Positions 1 to 9,200 of a stretch of DNA of 64,000 nt are shown piece after piece. The notes beneath the pieces are model-generated. The model was not told where the DNA came from, did not search any database, and saw only the letters and a list, made by a program, of their open reading frames with translations. The first letter of the stretch is position 1, and each line of letters begins with the position of its first letter. Origin of the DNA: Flavobacterium panacis (GTDB lineage: Bacteria; Bacteroidota; Bacteroidia; Flavobacteriales; Flavobacteriaceae); NCBI RefSeq assembly GCF_024649945.1, contig NZ_JANKMS010000016.1, positions 1 through 64,000 on the forward strand, read 5' to 3'. Made by a program: the position numbers and the translations under genes.

Positions 1-401
1 GTATCGATTGAAGGCGCTTTTGACGCCAGATCGAAAATACAGTGGTTGAACAGTTCCACCATTTCATCTTCAAACTCAATTCCTCTGTAGACATTTTCAA
101 GATTACGAAGTCTGTCCAAATACAAAGCGGCACAACCCGATTTTGTCAAGGTTCCGATATCTCCCCCAGAGCCTTTGATCCACATTACCTCAGAAGATTC
201 CCCAGTTAAGGGATCCTTGTCGGTAATTTTAACAGAAGTGTTTCCTCCTCCGTAGTTGGTCAGTCTTAGATCGGCTCCCAAAAGGTTGGAACGATAAATA
301 AAAAGCGCTACTTCATCTCCCGCCAATGCTGCGGCTTTAGCATCATCCCAAAGGTAGCTTACATGCTTAAAATTTGTATTGATTGTTTTTGTATTCGACA
401 T
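1..401 (-). CDS. rhaD: Bifunctional rhamnulose-1-phosphate aldolase/short-chain dehydrogenase, N-terminal part
   Basis: Only the first ~133 residues are in the window; the gene runs off the left edge. The start is the ATG complementary to 399-401, and the protein begins MSNTKTINTNFKHVSYLWDD. The fragment has class II aldolase/adducin features: a glycine-rich NYGGGNTSVKIT stretch near residue 50 and IKGSGGDIGTL near residue 75. In this family the N-terminal domain splits L-rhamnulose 1-phosphate into dihydroxyacetone phosphate and L-lactaldehyde, and a C-terminal short-chain dehydrogenase domain, here off-window, handles lactaldehyde. It lies 26 bp downstream of rhaT on the same strand, so they are probably one operon. 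The dehydrogenase half is inferred from the family, not seen. Confidence 0.82.
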   Translation of the reverse strand, partial: MSNTKTINTNFKHVSYLWDDAKAAALAGDEVALFIYRSNLLGADLRLTNYGGGNTSVKITDKDPLTGESSEVMWIKGSGGDIGTLTKSGCAALYLDRLRNLENVYRGIEFEDEMVELFNHCIFDLASKAPSID

Positions 402-427
402 ATACTTATATTATTTTCTTGTATTAT

Positions 428-1498
428 TTATAATGAGTTACCAATTCCTACCAAAACGATTGAAAGCATCATAAGGGCGATTCCCAAGGCAAAAGCCCTG
501 AATGTTTTTTTAGAAACACCCTTCCATTCCTTCAAATAAAATCCCCAAAAATTCGCTGTCAGAATAATGGTTGCCATATGCAGAATCCATGAACTGGCAC
601 CATTGCCCAGTTTGCTCTCCCCCATTCCGTAAAAGAAGAACTGCAGAAACCACATGGTTCCCGCAAGAGCAGAAAACATAACATTTTTGGTTATCGGAGT
701 AGATCTATTGATATAGTCACCAATAGTCTTATTTTTAAAATTCAGATAAAGGCACCAGATAAAGTTTGTTGTTAGACCTCCCCAAAGAATCACAATGTAA
801 CTTACATTGTTCTGGAACAAAAACTCTCCTTGTCCTGGATGAAGTGCCTTCCAAGATTCATTGGCCACATCTGCCATCGGTTTTGCAGCCTCGATCCCGA
901 AATTGAAAAACGAACTCAAAATACCTGATACAATCGCGATGATAAGTCCTTTTACCAAACTGAAATCCTTGTCCTTGTCTTCATGTCCAGTTGCAAAATC
1001 CTTTTCCTTGAGCATTCCGGCTTTCCCCAAAATGGCGATTCCTATAATGCATACCAGAACACCACACAATACCATCTGTCCTCCTGAATTGGCAAACATA
1101 TCACTGATGGATTCCTTACCTTTTACAAAATTAAAATTGTAGTAGATCGGTGGAATCAACGCACCAAAAGCCGAACAAAACCCCAAAGTGATGGAGTTTC
1201 CAAGCGACATTCCCAAATAACGAACTCCAAGTCCGTAGGTCAATCCACCCACTCCCCAGATAAGTCCCATCACAAATGCCAATGTCTTTACCGATGGAGC
1301 AGCAGCAATGATAATCTCAGTAAAATTAGGAATCGTTAGATAAGCCGCTACAGGAGGCACGATAAGCCACGAGAAAACACCCCCGACAAGCCAATAGCTT
1401 TCCCAAGCCCAATCTTTTACTTTCTTAAAAGGCATATAAAAACTACCTGAAGAAAATCCTCCGATAGAATGAAAAATGATTCCTAATAATGATTCCAT
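428..1498 (-). CDS. rhaT: L-rhamnose/proton symporter RhaT
   Basis: This 356-residue protein is almost entirely hydrophobic, with about ten predicted membrane helices. It matches the RhaT family in length and in its N-terminal pattern (GIIFHSIGGFSSGSFYMPFK, then WESYWLVGGVFSW). It carries L-rhamnose with a proton across the inner membrane. It starts a leftward operon with the aldolase gene and has the locus-wide direct-repeat operator 72 bp upstream of its ATG. That ties monosaccharide import to the rhamnogalacturonan enzymes next door, whose end product includes rhamnose. Confidence 0.93.
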   Translation of the reverse strand: MESLLGIIFHSIGGFSSGSFYMPFKKVKDWAWESYWLVGGVFSWLIVPPVAAYLTIPNFTEIIIAAAPSVKTLAFVMGLIWGVGGLTYGLGVRYLGMSLGNSITLGFCSAFGALIPPIYYNFNFVKGKESISDMFANSGGQMVLCGVLVCIIGIAILGKAGMLKEKDFATGHEDKDKDFSLVKGLIIAIVSGILSSFFNFGIEAAKPMADVANESWKALHPGQGEFLFQNNVSYIVILWGGLTTNFIWCLYLNFKNKTIGDYINRSTPITKNVMFSALAGTMWFLQFFFYGMGESKLGNGASSWILHMATIILTANFWGFYLKEWKGVSKKTFRAFALGIALMMLSIVLVGIGNSL

Positions 1499-1544
1499 TT
1501 AATGTTTTTTAGTTTGTGGTTAGTCCGTTAGTAATTTGGTTTTG

Positions 1545-1590
1545 TAAAATAAAAAAATGTAAAAAACAAAACTATCCTGTACTATCCTTT
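1545..1590 (-). promoter_or_regulatory. Direct-repeat operator and -7 box upstream of rhaT-rhaD
   Basis: Read on the minus strand, 1590-1571 is AAAGGATAGT followed by ACAGGATAGT, two 10-bp direct repeats. Exactly 18 bp further on is TTATTTTA (1552-1545), one mismatch from the TAnnTTTA/G seen at sister sites. It is one of eight such elements in the locus. Role as an activator site next to the -33 region is inferred from position. Confidence 0.75.
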
Positions 1591-1763
1591 ATGCTTTTTC
1601 TGATTTTTTGTTAAAAGAACACAATTATTCAAAACATTATATAAACAATATTACATTATCATCATATTTAACAGGCTACAAAAACAACATTCATAATTAT
1701 AAAATCTGCATTTTACAAAAAATCAAAATGTATATTTTTATCCAAAACTCCTCTAAATGGCAT

Positions 1764-1792
1764 AAAAAAAAACCTCCAGCTAAAGCTGGAGG
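1764..1792 (-). terminator. Palindrome acting as Rho-independent terminator of the PL11 unit
   Basis: The 20-bp sequence at 1773-1792 has a perfect 9-bp stem (CCTCCAGCT / AGCTGGAGG) with a 2-base loop. Read on the minus strand it is followed by nine T residues, the layout of an intrinsic terminator for the PL11 gene that ends at 1990. The same palindrome recurs at 18528-18547 and 22937-22956 without the T run, so this copy seems to be a repeat element serving as a terminator. Confidence 0.7.
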
Positions 1793-1880
1793 CAACTAAA
1801 TAATTTTATTAAACTTTATGACTCTCATATATTTAGTTTATATAATCAAGATCAGAAAAACTCAGAAACTTAGAGATCCC

Positions 1881-1976
1881 TCTGTTTCTCTGTTTCTCTG
1901 TTTCTCTGTTTCTCTGTTTCTTTGTTTCTTTGTTTCTTTGTTTCTTTGTTTCTTTGTTTCTTTGTTTCTTTGTCAC
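1881..1976. repeat. 8-bp tandem array, twelve units, just after the PL11 stop codon
   Basis: Five exact copies of TCTGTTTC (1881-1920) are followed by six exact copies of TTTGTTTC (1921-1968) and one variant, TTTGTCAC (1969-1976). The two unit types differ by one base, as if the array expanded in two blocks. It lies 13 bp from the end of the PL11 gene. Reading frames that open through it encode only a Ser/Leu/Phe/Cys repeat and are not credible genes. The rest of the 1499-1989 gap holds the rhaT operator and the palindrome; nothing else was seen. Confidence 0.95.
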
Positions 1977-1989
1977 TCTAAACCATTTA

Positions 1990-3843
1990 TCATTTCCTAG
2001 TTACTAAATAAATATTCGGTTTTGGTGCAGGTTTCATATCTTTTCCCATATAAAAACTAGTATGTGGAGGTTGATTGTACCCCACATTTTGCCATGCAAT
2101 ACTCAATCTATATTGTGGATCGTGCATTAAAGTATATTGTCTGGTTTCAGTTGGAATTGTAGTCGAGTAAATTCTAAGTTCTTTATTGTCTTCAGATCTT
2201 AAAATCAATTCCTCTCGCCAGTCACCTAAAATATCAGCAGAAAGCGCAGGAGTCTTTTTCGTTCCATTATTTGAAACCGCTCCAGTTGCGGTAAACAATC
2301 TTCCTTTATTGTATTTATCAATATAATTTGAATCCAGAAGTTCTCTTGAAGTATCTCCATCCCAATAAATCAAAAAATTAGCTGAACTTGGTGCTTTTCC
2401 AACGACTTTTCCTTTCATATCATATAAATCAGGAGAACCAGCCCACCAAAATTGTGCACCTCTCAGCGTTGGGTCGATATTGTCTGCAACTCCACGTCCA
2501 ACATCTTCATTTATAGAACCTTTAAATAATACTTTTCCATCTGCAGCAGCAAAAATTGTAACTCCAGGTCCCGTTGTACCATTCTCAATTTCATGAATTC
2601 CAAAAACTTCTAAACCTGGTAGATCTGGATCTAAATCTGAAACATGAATAGCATCTCCATGTCTGAAACCTGTTGTATATAACCCTTTTCCGTTATCATC
2701 TACACACATAGAACCATAAATAATTTCGTCTTTTCCATCATTATCCACATCCGTCACCGTAAGATTATGATTTCCCATTCCTGAATATGGGTTCTCAGCA
2801 TCTTTACTATCAAAAACCCATCTTGAAGTCAGTTTTTTATCTTTAAAATCCCATGCTGCCAAAACTGTCCTTCCGTAATAACCACGACACATTACGACAC
2901 TTGGATGAACACCATCCAGATAAGCAACACAAGCAAGGAAACGATCCATTCGATTTCCTTTTGTATCATTTCCACCACTTCCGCCATGTCCACCCCAGCC
3001 TGCCAAATCACCACGTTCCGCAATATAATCGACAGTTGTTAACAGTTTTCCTGTTCTTCCATCAAAAACAGAAAGATATTCCGGACCTTTTAAAATTTTA
3101 CCATAAGTTCCCGAATTCGGGTCGCGATCAACCCAGTCTTTTGAAGCATCTCCAACTACATTATTCTGGCTGTCTGTCGTTCCATCAGCGGTTTTACAAA
3201 CCAATTCTGCAATTCCGTCTCCATCTAAATCATACACCATGAATTGCGTATAATGTGCACCTTCTCGAATGTTTTTGCCTAAATTAATTTGCCATAAAAA
3301 TTTCCCATCCAAAGTATAAGCCTGGAAAATCGGTGGATCTGTAATTCCTGTATGTGAATTATCATGTCCTTTTCCAGTCATATGAACAATCAAATCGTAT
3401 CTTCCGTCACCATCTAAATCTCCTACCGAAAGATCATTAGCTGTATAACCTTCAATTTCTTTTAATTTAATGGACATATAATCTTTATCCGGACTTGACG
3501 CAGGAATCGTAAAACTTCCCTTTGCATCGCTTTCTTTTCCTTTTAAAACCGTTTTTACAAACCAAGTATTTTCTTCCTGTGAATTTGCTTTTACATCTAT
3601 AAAATTTGTTGCACCAGAAATAGGTTTGTCATTCAGTTTAACAGCTTGTTTATTGCCACTTTTTCGATATAAATTAAACGTCAAATGATCAGGATCTGTT
3701 CCTAAAACACGCCATCCTATAAAAAACTGACCATTATTTTTAACCGCAACAACGCCACGATCTAAGTTTTCCATTTGCCTTTGACTGAAAATATTCAGAC
3801 TTATGAAAAGCATTATTAATGAAATGATTTTATTATTGTTCAT
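1990..3843 (-). CDS. Rhamnogalacturonan endolyase, polysaccharide lyase family 11
   Basis: This 617-residue exported protein has a signal peptide at residues 1-20 (cut near NIFSQ) and then RQMENLDRGVVAV, the characteristic opening of PL11 enzymes such as YesW and YesX. Three calcium-type motifs are visible, DLDGDG at 142-147, DLDGDG at 205-210 and DVDNDG at 365-370, as expected for the calcium-dependent eight-bladed propeller. Known members cleave the Rha-GalA backbone of rhamnogalacturonan I by beta-elimination, leaving unsaturated galacturonate ends that GH105 enzymes remove; two GH105 genes lie in this locus. It appears to be the last gene of a leftward unit led by the DUF4450 gene. An endo mode fits the family, but exo-acting members exist. 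Confidence 0.93.
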   Translation of the reverse strand: MNNNKIISLIMLFISLNIFSQRQMENLDRGVVAVKNNGQFFIGWRVLGTDPDHLTFNLYRKSGNKQAVKLNDKPISGATNFIDVKANSQEENTWFVKTVLKGKESDAKGSFTIPASSPDKDYMSIKLKEIEGYTANDLSVGDLDGDGRYDLIVHMTGKGHDNSHTGITDPPIFQAYTLDGKFLWQINLGKNIREGAHYTQFMVYDLDGDGIAELVCKTADGTTDSQNNVVGDASKDWVDRDPNSGTYGKILKGPEYLSVFDGRTGKLLTTVDYIAERGDLAGWGGHGGSGGNDTKGNRMDRFLACVAYLDGVHPSVVMCRGYYGRTVLAAWDFKDKKLTSRWVFDSKDAENPYSGMGNHNLTVTDVDNDGKDEIIYGSMCVDDNGKGLYTTGFRHGDAIHVSDLDPDLPGLEVFGIHEIENGTTGPGVTIFAAADGKVLFKGSINEDVGRGVADNIDPTLRGAQFWWAGSPDLYDMKGKVVGKAPSSANFLIYWDGDTSRELLDSNYIDKYNKGRLFTATGAVSNNGTKKTPALSADILGDWREELILRSEDNKELRIYSTTIPTETRQYTLMHDPQYRLSIAWQNVGYNQPPHTSFYMGKDMKPAPKPNIYLVTRK

Positions 3844-3870
3844 ATAGTTTATTTGGTTTTGGTTATAATT

Positions 3871-4056
3871 TCACGCAGATTTAAACAGATTTAAGCTGAT
3901 CTTCGCAGATTTCTTTTTATAAAATCTTAAATAGATCTACCTAAATCTGTTTAATCCCGATAGCTATCGGGAGCGTGCAAAAACTCGTCTTTGCGAGATT
4001 AACTACTTTTCAATTTTAAAAACTTAGTCCCTAAGAACCTTAGCAACTTAGAATCT
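3871..4056. repeat. Intergenic repeat cluster with a 16-bp perfect palindrome
   Basis: The 213-bp gap between the PL11 gene and the next gene upstream is packed with short repeats. Positions 3871-3910 carry degenerate GCAGATTT units about every 10 bp. Positions 3956-3971 form the perfect palindrome CCCGATAGCTATCGGG. Positions 4021-4056 carry several CTTAG/CTAAG units. No T run follows the palindrome, so it is not a clear terminator. Similar GCAGATT units recur at 25880-25904. Confidence 0.8.
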
Positions 4057-6186
4057 TTAAAAAAACTTTTTAAATCCTTCACTTTGTACTTTCCAAGTTC
4101 CATCTTTAGGGAAACCTGGATTTTCTTCTGTCGATCCGTCCCAGCCAGCACACATCATGGCAACGGCAGTCAGCAAACCACCATTTCCAGGAAGATAAAG
4201 TGTTAATCTTTCGGCTTGATAATTATGTCCATTTTTTAAATACGTATTGGTTGTCACATTCATAAACAAGGCATCGATAGCTTTCTCAGGCATTTGCAAA
4301 CGCGCTGCAGACATTGCAGTCATCGGGAAATCCCATCCCCAAGTTTTATCCCAAGACCAAGTTTTCCAAACCAAATCAAAAGTATTTTTCATGATTTTTT
4401 TATCCAAAAGAGAAGTTTCAGGAAGCATTCCGAAAGTTCCCAATACTGATGGATGATCTGTTTTAAATTCAGGATTTGTATAAGAATCTGTCGCACTTTC
4501 TGTAGCCAAATAAACATCGCCTGAAACCGGAAGTTTTGATAGTTTTGCCAAAACAGTTTCCCATTTTTCAGGAACTTTCTGGTTTAATTTTTTCTTCCAA
4601 GCAATTGCAGTTTTCAGAGCCCAATTCCAATATGCCAATTCATAAGTTGGATTAAACGTTTCCATTGCCTTAAAGCGTTCTTGTGCAGGAATTACACCTG
4701 GTCCTAAAACATAACGGTCGGTTTTACTATCATAATTTGCGAATGAAGCCATGAAATTTGCCGTTTCAAAAACACGCTCACTATATAAATTTAGTGTTTC
4801 TGTAGTAGGTTTAGCACGATATATTAAATCGGCGTAAGTAATGAAATGTGGTTGTTGCCAAATTAGAAATGAACCCACAGACGACGGACTTTCATTCCCA
4901 TCAGGATCTGTCATTTTTTGCCATCTTGCACCTTCAAAACCTTGTCTTTTGGCAATATTTTTAGCCTTATCAAAAACTTTCTGATACCATGGAAGACTTT
5001 TTTCTAATAATTCTGGTCTATTCCAAAGGGCAAAATGAACACCATGCCACCAATGCATTTCTAAATGTGGTTTTCCATACCAGCTGTTATAAGTCAATCC
5101 TGTTTCTTGAGGCGGAACTTTTCCTGTACATTGTAGTTTGGTCAAATACTGCGAAAGAATTACTCTTCGCTCCAACTCTTTAGCGCGCGGATCTGTACTT
5201 CCTGAAAAATCAACTGCGGCACCACTTAACCAAAATTGCTCCCAACCTTTTATACTACTATTCTCTATTTCTGTAAAAGACGAATTTGAAACCGATTTTT
5301 TATCTACCAAAGCAAAAAGACAGCTCAATTCTAAAGCATTTGTATTTGATGCTTCTACAACAAAATAATGATCTCCCACTTTTTTAATTGCTGCATTTCC
5401 TTTCCAGCTCAAATCTACATTATAAGAAATACTATCCATAACATGCGTTACAACAGCTTCCGATTTTGATTTTTGCTTCAGCGTACTCGTATAATTTTGT
5501 TTGCCTTCGTATTTAGTTCCAAAATCAGCCCAATCACCGGTTGGAAACGGAATTCTTAAACTGATTTTTAAACGTTTTTGCTGTAATAACTCTGATTTTA
5601 CTTTTACTCCAACTGCATCTTTTTGTTGGTGTGAAGCTGTTAAAACAGTAACAGGAGTTCCTTCTACTTCAAAATAACTTTCAATTTCACCAGTCCATAA
5701 ATTCAATTTTTGAGAAATTGATTTAATGTCCGATGCTTTAGCCAAGCTTCCATCTTTCTTAGTAATTTCGAAACCTAAATTCCCCAGCTGCAACAGATGT
5801 GGGTTTTGCCTGAACCAGTTTATCGCATCAACTTTTCTTTTTGGCTCTTTTATCTGAACCGTATAAGATACATTTCTGCCATACTGCTGATAATCTCTTA
5901 AGGTTTCTGAAAATTTAAAATTCTCTGTGTTTTTATAACTGTCCCATCCCCATTCTGATTGTGTTCCTAAGGGAATTCCGTTTTGATACGTTTTGGGAAA
6001 AGTCTGCAATCCCGTTGCATCAACAGTAAAAGCAAAAGTTCCGTTTCCAACGGTCAAAGATGCTAAAGTATCTATTGCGGTAATTTGAACATTGTGCCTG
6101 TTAACAAGCGCTTTTCGGTCAATTTTCTGTTGCGCTAAAAGCGAAAGAGAAAACAGAAATACAGTAATAAATTGATATTTTTTCAT
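4057..6186 (-). CDS. Exported six-hairpin glycosidase-like protein, GH65-like architecture
   Basis: The protein has 709 residues and a signal peptide at about 1-18 (FLFSLSLLAQQ). The N-terminal half, about 25-320, looks like a beta-sandwich and contains TLASLTVGNGTFAF and GTQSEWGWDSY. The C-terminal half, about 335-690, is helix-rich with aromatic motifs (MHWWHGVHFALWNRPELLEK, SFLIWQQPHFITYADLIYRA) as in (alpha/alpha)6-barrel glycosidases. That two-domain layout resembles GH65-type enzymes, but I cannot assign a numbered family or substrate. It sits between the DUF4450 and PL11 genes, so a role in trimming rhamnogalacturonan oligosaccharides is likely but inferred. Confidence 0.6.
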   Translation of the reverse strand: MKKYQFITVFLFSLSLLAQQKIDRKALVNRHNVQITAIDTLASLTVGNGTFAFTVDATGLQTFPKTYQNGIPLGTQSEWGWDSYKNTENFKFSETLRDYQQYGRNVSYTVQIKEPKRKVDAINWFRQNPHLLQLGNLGFEITKKDGSLAKASDIKSISQKLNLWTGEIESYFEVEGTPVTVLTASHQQKDAVGVKVKSELLQQKRLKISLRIPFPTGDWADFGTKYEGKQNYTSTLKQKSKSEAVVTHVMDSISYNVDLSWKGNAAIKKVGDHYFVVEASNTNALELSCLFALVDKKSVSNSSFTEIENSSIKGWEQFWLSGAAVDFSGSTDPRAKELERRVILSQYLTKLQCTGKVPPQETGLTYNSWYGKPHLEMHWWHGVHFALWNRPELLEKSLPWYQKVFDKAKNIAKRQGFEGARWQKMTDPDGNESPSSVGSFLIWQQPHFITYADLIYRAKPTTETLNLYSERVFETANFMASFANYDSKTDRYVLGPGVIPAQERFKAMETFNPTYELAYWNWALKTAIAWKKKLNQKVPEKWETVLAKLSKLPVSGDVYLATESATDSYTNPEFKTDHPSVLGTFGMLPETSLLDKKIMKNTFDLVWKTWSWDKTWGWDFPMTAMSAARLQMPEKAIDALFMNVTTNTYLKNGHNYQAERLTLYLPGNGGLLTAVAMMCAGWDGSTEENPGFPKDGTWKVQSEGFKKFF

Positions 6187-6281
6187 TTGGTTATATATTT
6201 TTTGTTTTAGGTTTCAGGTTTTTGAATTGCCTCGACTGCAATTAGCTTCGTAAACAACTATCTAATGATCAAATTGACAAA

Positions 6282-9200
6282 TTATCTAATTAAAGTAACA
6301 CTCATTAAACCAATCACAACATCATTTGCAATAGTTTTCAAAGTCAGACTTTTCAATGTTTTATTTTTCTTTAAAGGCAAATCCAAAATTGTTCCTGCGC
6401 CTCCGTCTACTCCGTAATTTGAAAATCCTTTGATGGGCGTAAAATCTTTAAAATCTCTCGAAATTTCACCTGATTTCAAATATACCCTTGGTGGTTTTGG
6501 TGCATCAGTTGTAAAAGCTAAACCGTCAACGAAATAATCTTGTTCGATTGGCCACCAGTTTTCTGGATTTTTTAAAGGCAAAATTTCAGCAGTGCCATCG
6601 GTATAATGTATCGTGATTTCTCCATTTGTGATGCGGCTCTGCATTGGATTTGTACTTCCCGCCAGCATGAAATAAACATGCGAAGCTTTTCCGGTTAACG
6701 GAATATCAATGCTTTTTGGATAATTATCCCACATCGAAGTAAAAATTATATTTTTCTGATTTTCCTCTGAAGGCGTTTTAAACGGGATTCCGTTTGGTGT
6801 CTTTATTTCACCGCTTTGTTTTGCCTTTGCACGCAAACCCGTATCATCAATTTTTACGGAAACGTTTGGATAACACCAATTTCCAATTCCTTGTTTTGGA
6901 AGCTGTAATGTTACTGTCTGTGGTCTTGGTGACAAATATTCATTCGTATAAATATCAGTAACTTTTGCATTGAAATAATTCGAAAGCGGAATCGTTTCTG
7001 CACGTTGGGACTTATCCAATGGAAGATCCCAATTTGTAACAATTAAATCAGATTCTTTTTTAGAATTTATATTTAAATCAACCGGATACCACCAAGAAAA
7101 ATCACCTTGTTTCAATTGAATAAAAAAGGTTTTATTTCCTTCGCCATTTACTGTTGACAGAAAAGTTCCAGTTGTTTTTTCAACTTTTCCCAAAACACTT
7201 TGCGGATCATAAAATGAAACTATTTCTCCTTTATTAACGATCATATTTAATGCGTCTCCTGAATTATAGGAAGATTTAGTATATAGTTTTCTAAAAGTTC
7301 CGCCTTTCCAATTCACAACTATATCATACATTGCATTATAAGGTACTTCAATACTAATTTTTGGAGTTTTGATGCTTTCTGAAATTACTTTATATGATGC
7401 ATCTTTTCCGTTCACTTTAATATTTTCAATTCCGTCAAAAGGTGCATTGAGAACCAATTTTAAATTCATTTTTGAAGTAAAATGATTTTCGATATGATAG
7501 GTATCTTGTTTATTTTTTCTGTTGAAAGCAATCGAAACATCTGGAACTTCTAAAGAGGCTTGATCCCAATCAGATGGAAAGCCGGGCTGAATAGTCAAAA
7601 CTTCTGCAATGGCGTCTGGCTGAATTCCGAAAAGCCCTTCTACTAAAGTTCGGGATGCCATTCCGATTGGATCGGCAAAATCACGATACAATTCGCCACG
7701 CATTGCGTCTTGGTACAAAAGCTGTTCAAAACCACCAGGAGAAGAACCTAAATACAAACTTTCAATCAAAACACTTTCCCACATTTTAAATGCTTTATCA
7801 GCTTGTCCTCCTTGCCAAAAAGCCAGTGAAGTGTGCAATTGTTCTGCCAAAGCCACATTATTGATTGACCATGTATAAGGTTGCCAATTTGTTGTACTGA
7901 TCACATATAGATTTTCTTTATTCAATCCTTCTGCTGAAATTGGAATATGTGGAATCTGATTATCAACATAACTCAACATTTGATAACTCTCAAAAGGATT
8001 TGAAACCTCAGAATCAATTGTGTGATAAATACTCCAAACTCCTGGCGAATCGTGCAATAATCTATTTCCTAAAGCGTCTTTATATTCAGCAAAAATTCCT
8101 TTTTTTGAAATCCAAAGTTGCTCTTTTGAAGCTTTTAAAATTTTCTCTGCTTCTTTTTCGTAAGGAGCTGCATCTTTACCAATTTTTTTAGCGAATTCTG
8201 CAACTGTTTTATTGGCATAATAATTATAGGCTGACGAATGAATCACAGCTCCTCCACTGTATTGTAAAGCATCACTCGCCCAAATTGTAGCGTATGCATC
8301 ATAAAGTCCGTCATTATCGGGATCAAAATTTCGTTTTTCCCATTTTAAATGTCTTTCAATTGTTGGCCACATTTCTTTCAAAAAGACAATATCTCCTGTC
8401 CATTTAAAATGACGCAACATTTGGTCGAAAAAAACCAAGTTCATATCATAATGATGTGCAACTGTATTTTTGTTTGGATTACGACTAATGTAACCGCTAC
8501 TAAACATCGAAGTCCCGATTTCTTCTTTTTGGCGTGCCAGATTTCTCTCTTGATCCAAAACAATTGGACCACTATCTGGTGCAGTAACTTGTGAATTGCT
8601 ATAACTTCTAAAATGTGTCTTTGCTCTATCATGCCAACCCAAAGGATCTGCCGTGTAAGCGCCACGCCATGCATTTAGGTACATTCTCCACGCAATGGCT
8701 CCATGCAGATACGCCGGACTTTCCCAAATTCCATCCGAAGCAATTGATAATGCAAAACCTAAATTATTAATATAAGGATCCGGTGTTTTAACTTTTACTC
8801 TGTTTGCCAAAAGCTGTGTTTCCTGAACCGATTTTTCGTAAAGCTGTGCAATTCCTTTTTGCGAAACATCTGTTTTTAAATCGTTTGTAGAAAACAACCA
8901 ATAATTTCCTTTTTCCGAAACACTTTTTAATTTTCCTGAAAGAACGGGCAAATTTTCAGCATTTGAATTATATAATTTCAAAGGCGTTTTTTGTTGTTTT
9001 GCATTACTTAAATGTGTTGCCGATTCTGGAAAAAATCCAAGTAAACTTTTATTGTTTCCTGTTTTCTGTTTGTTACTTTCAGAACCATATTCCAACAGAA
9101 ATGATTGTTTTTGCAACATATATTTATTATTCAAACAATACTCTGGCTGTAAATAAAATACCGATTCGGGGTCTGCGCCAATATCTCCATCACGACTGAA

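Noticed and set aside
861..1142. Long antisense open frame within rhaT, and similar antisense frames over other genes such as 2853-3242 and 22073-22528
   Set aside because: These mirror the codon pattern of the real gene on the other strand and have no start context or recognisable product.
1881..1976. CRISPR-like array
   Set aside because: Units are 8 bp with no spacers, and there are no cas genes in the window.
1818..2000. Open frame of 60 codons through the 8-bp tandem array
   Set aside because: The product is a Ser/Leu/Phe/Cys repeat forced by the 8-bp array; there is no upstream signal and the frame ends inside the PL11 gene.
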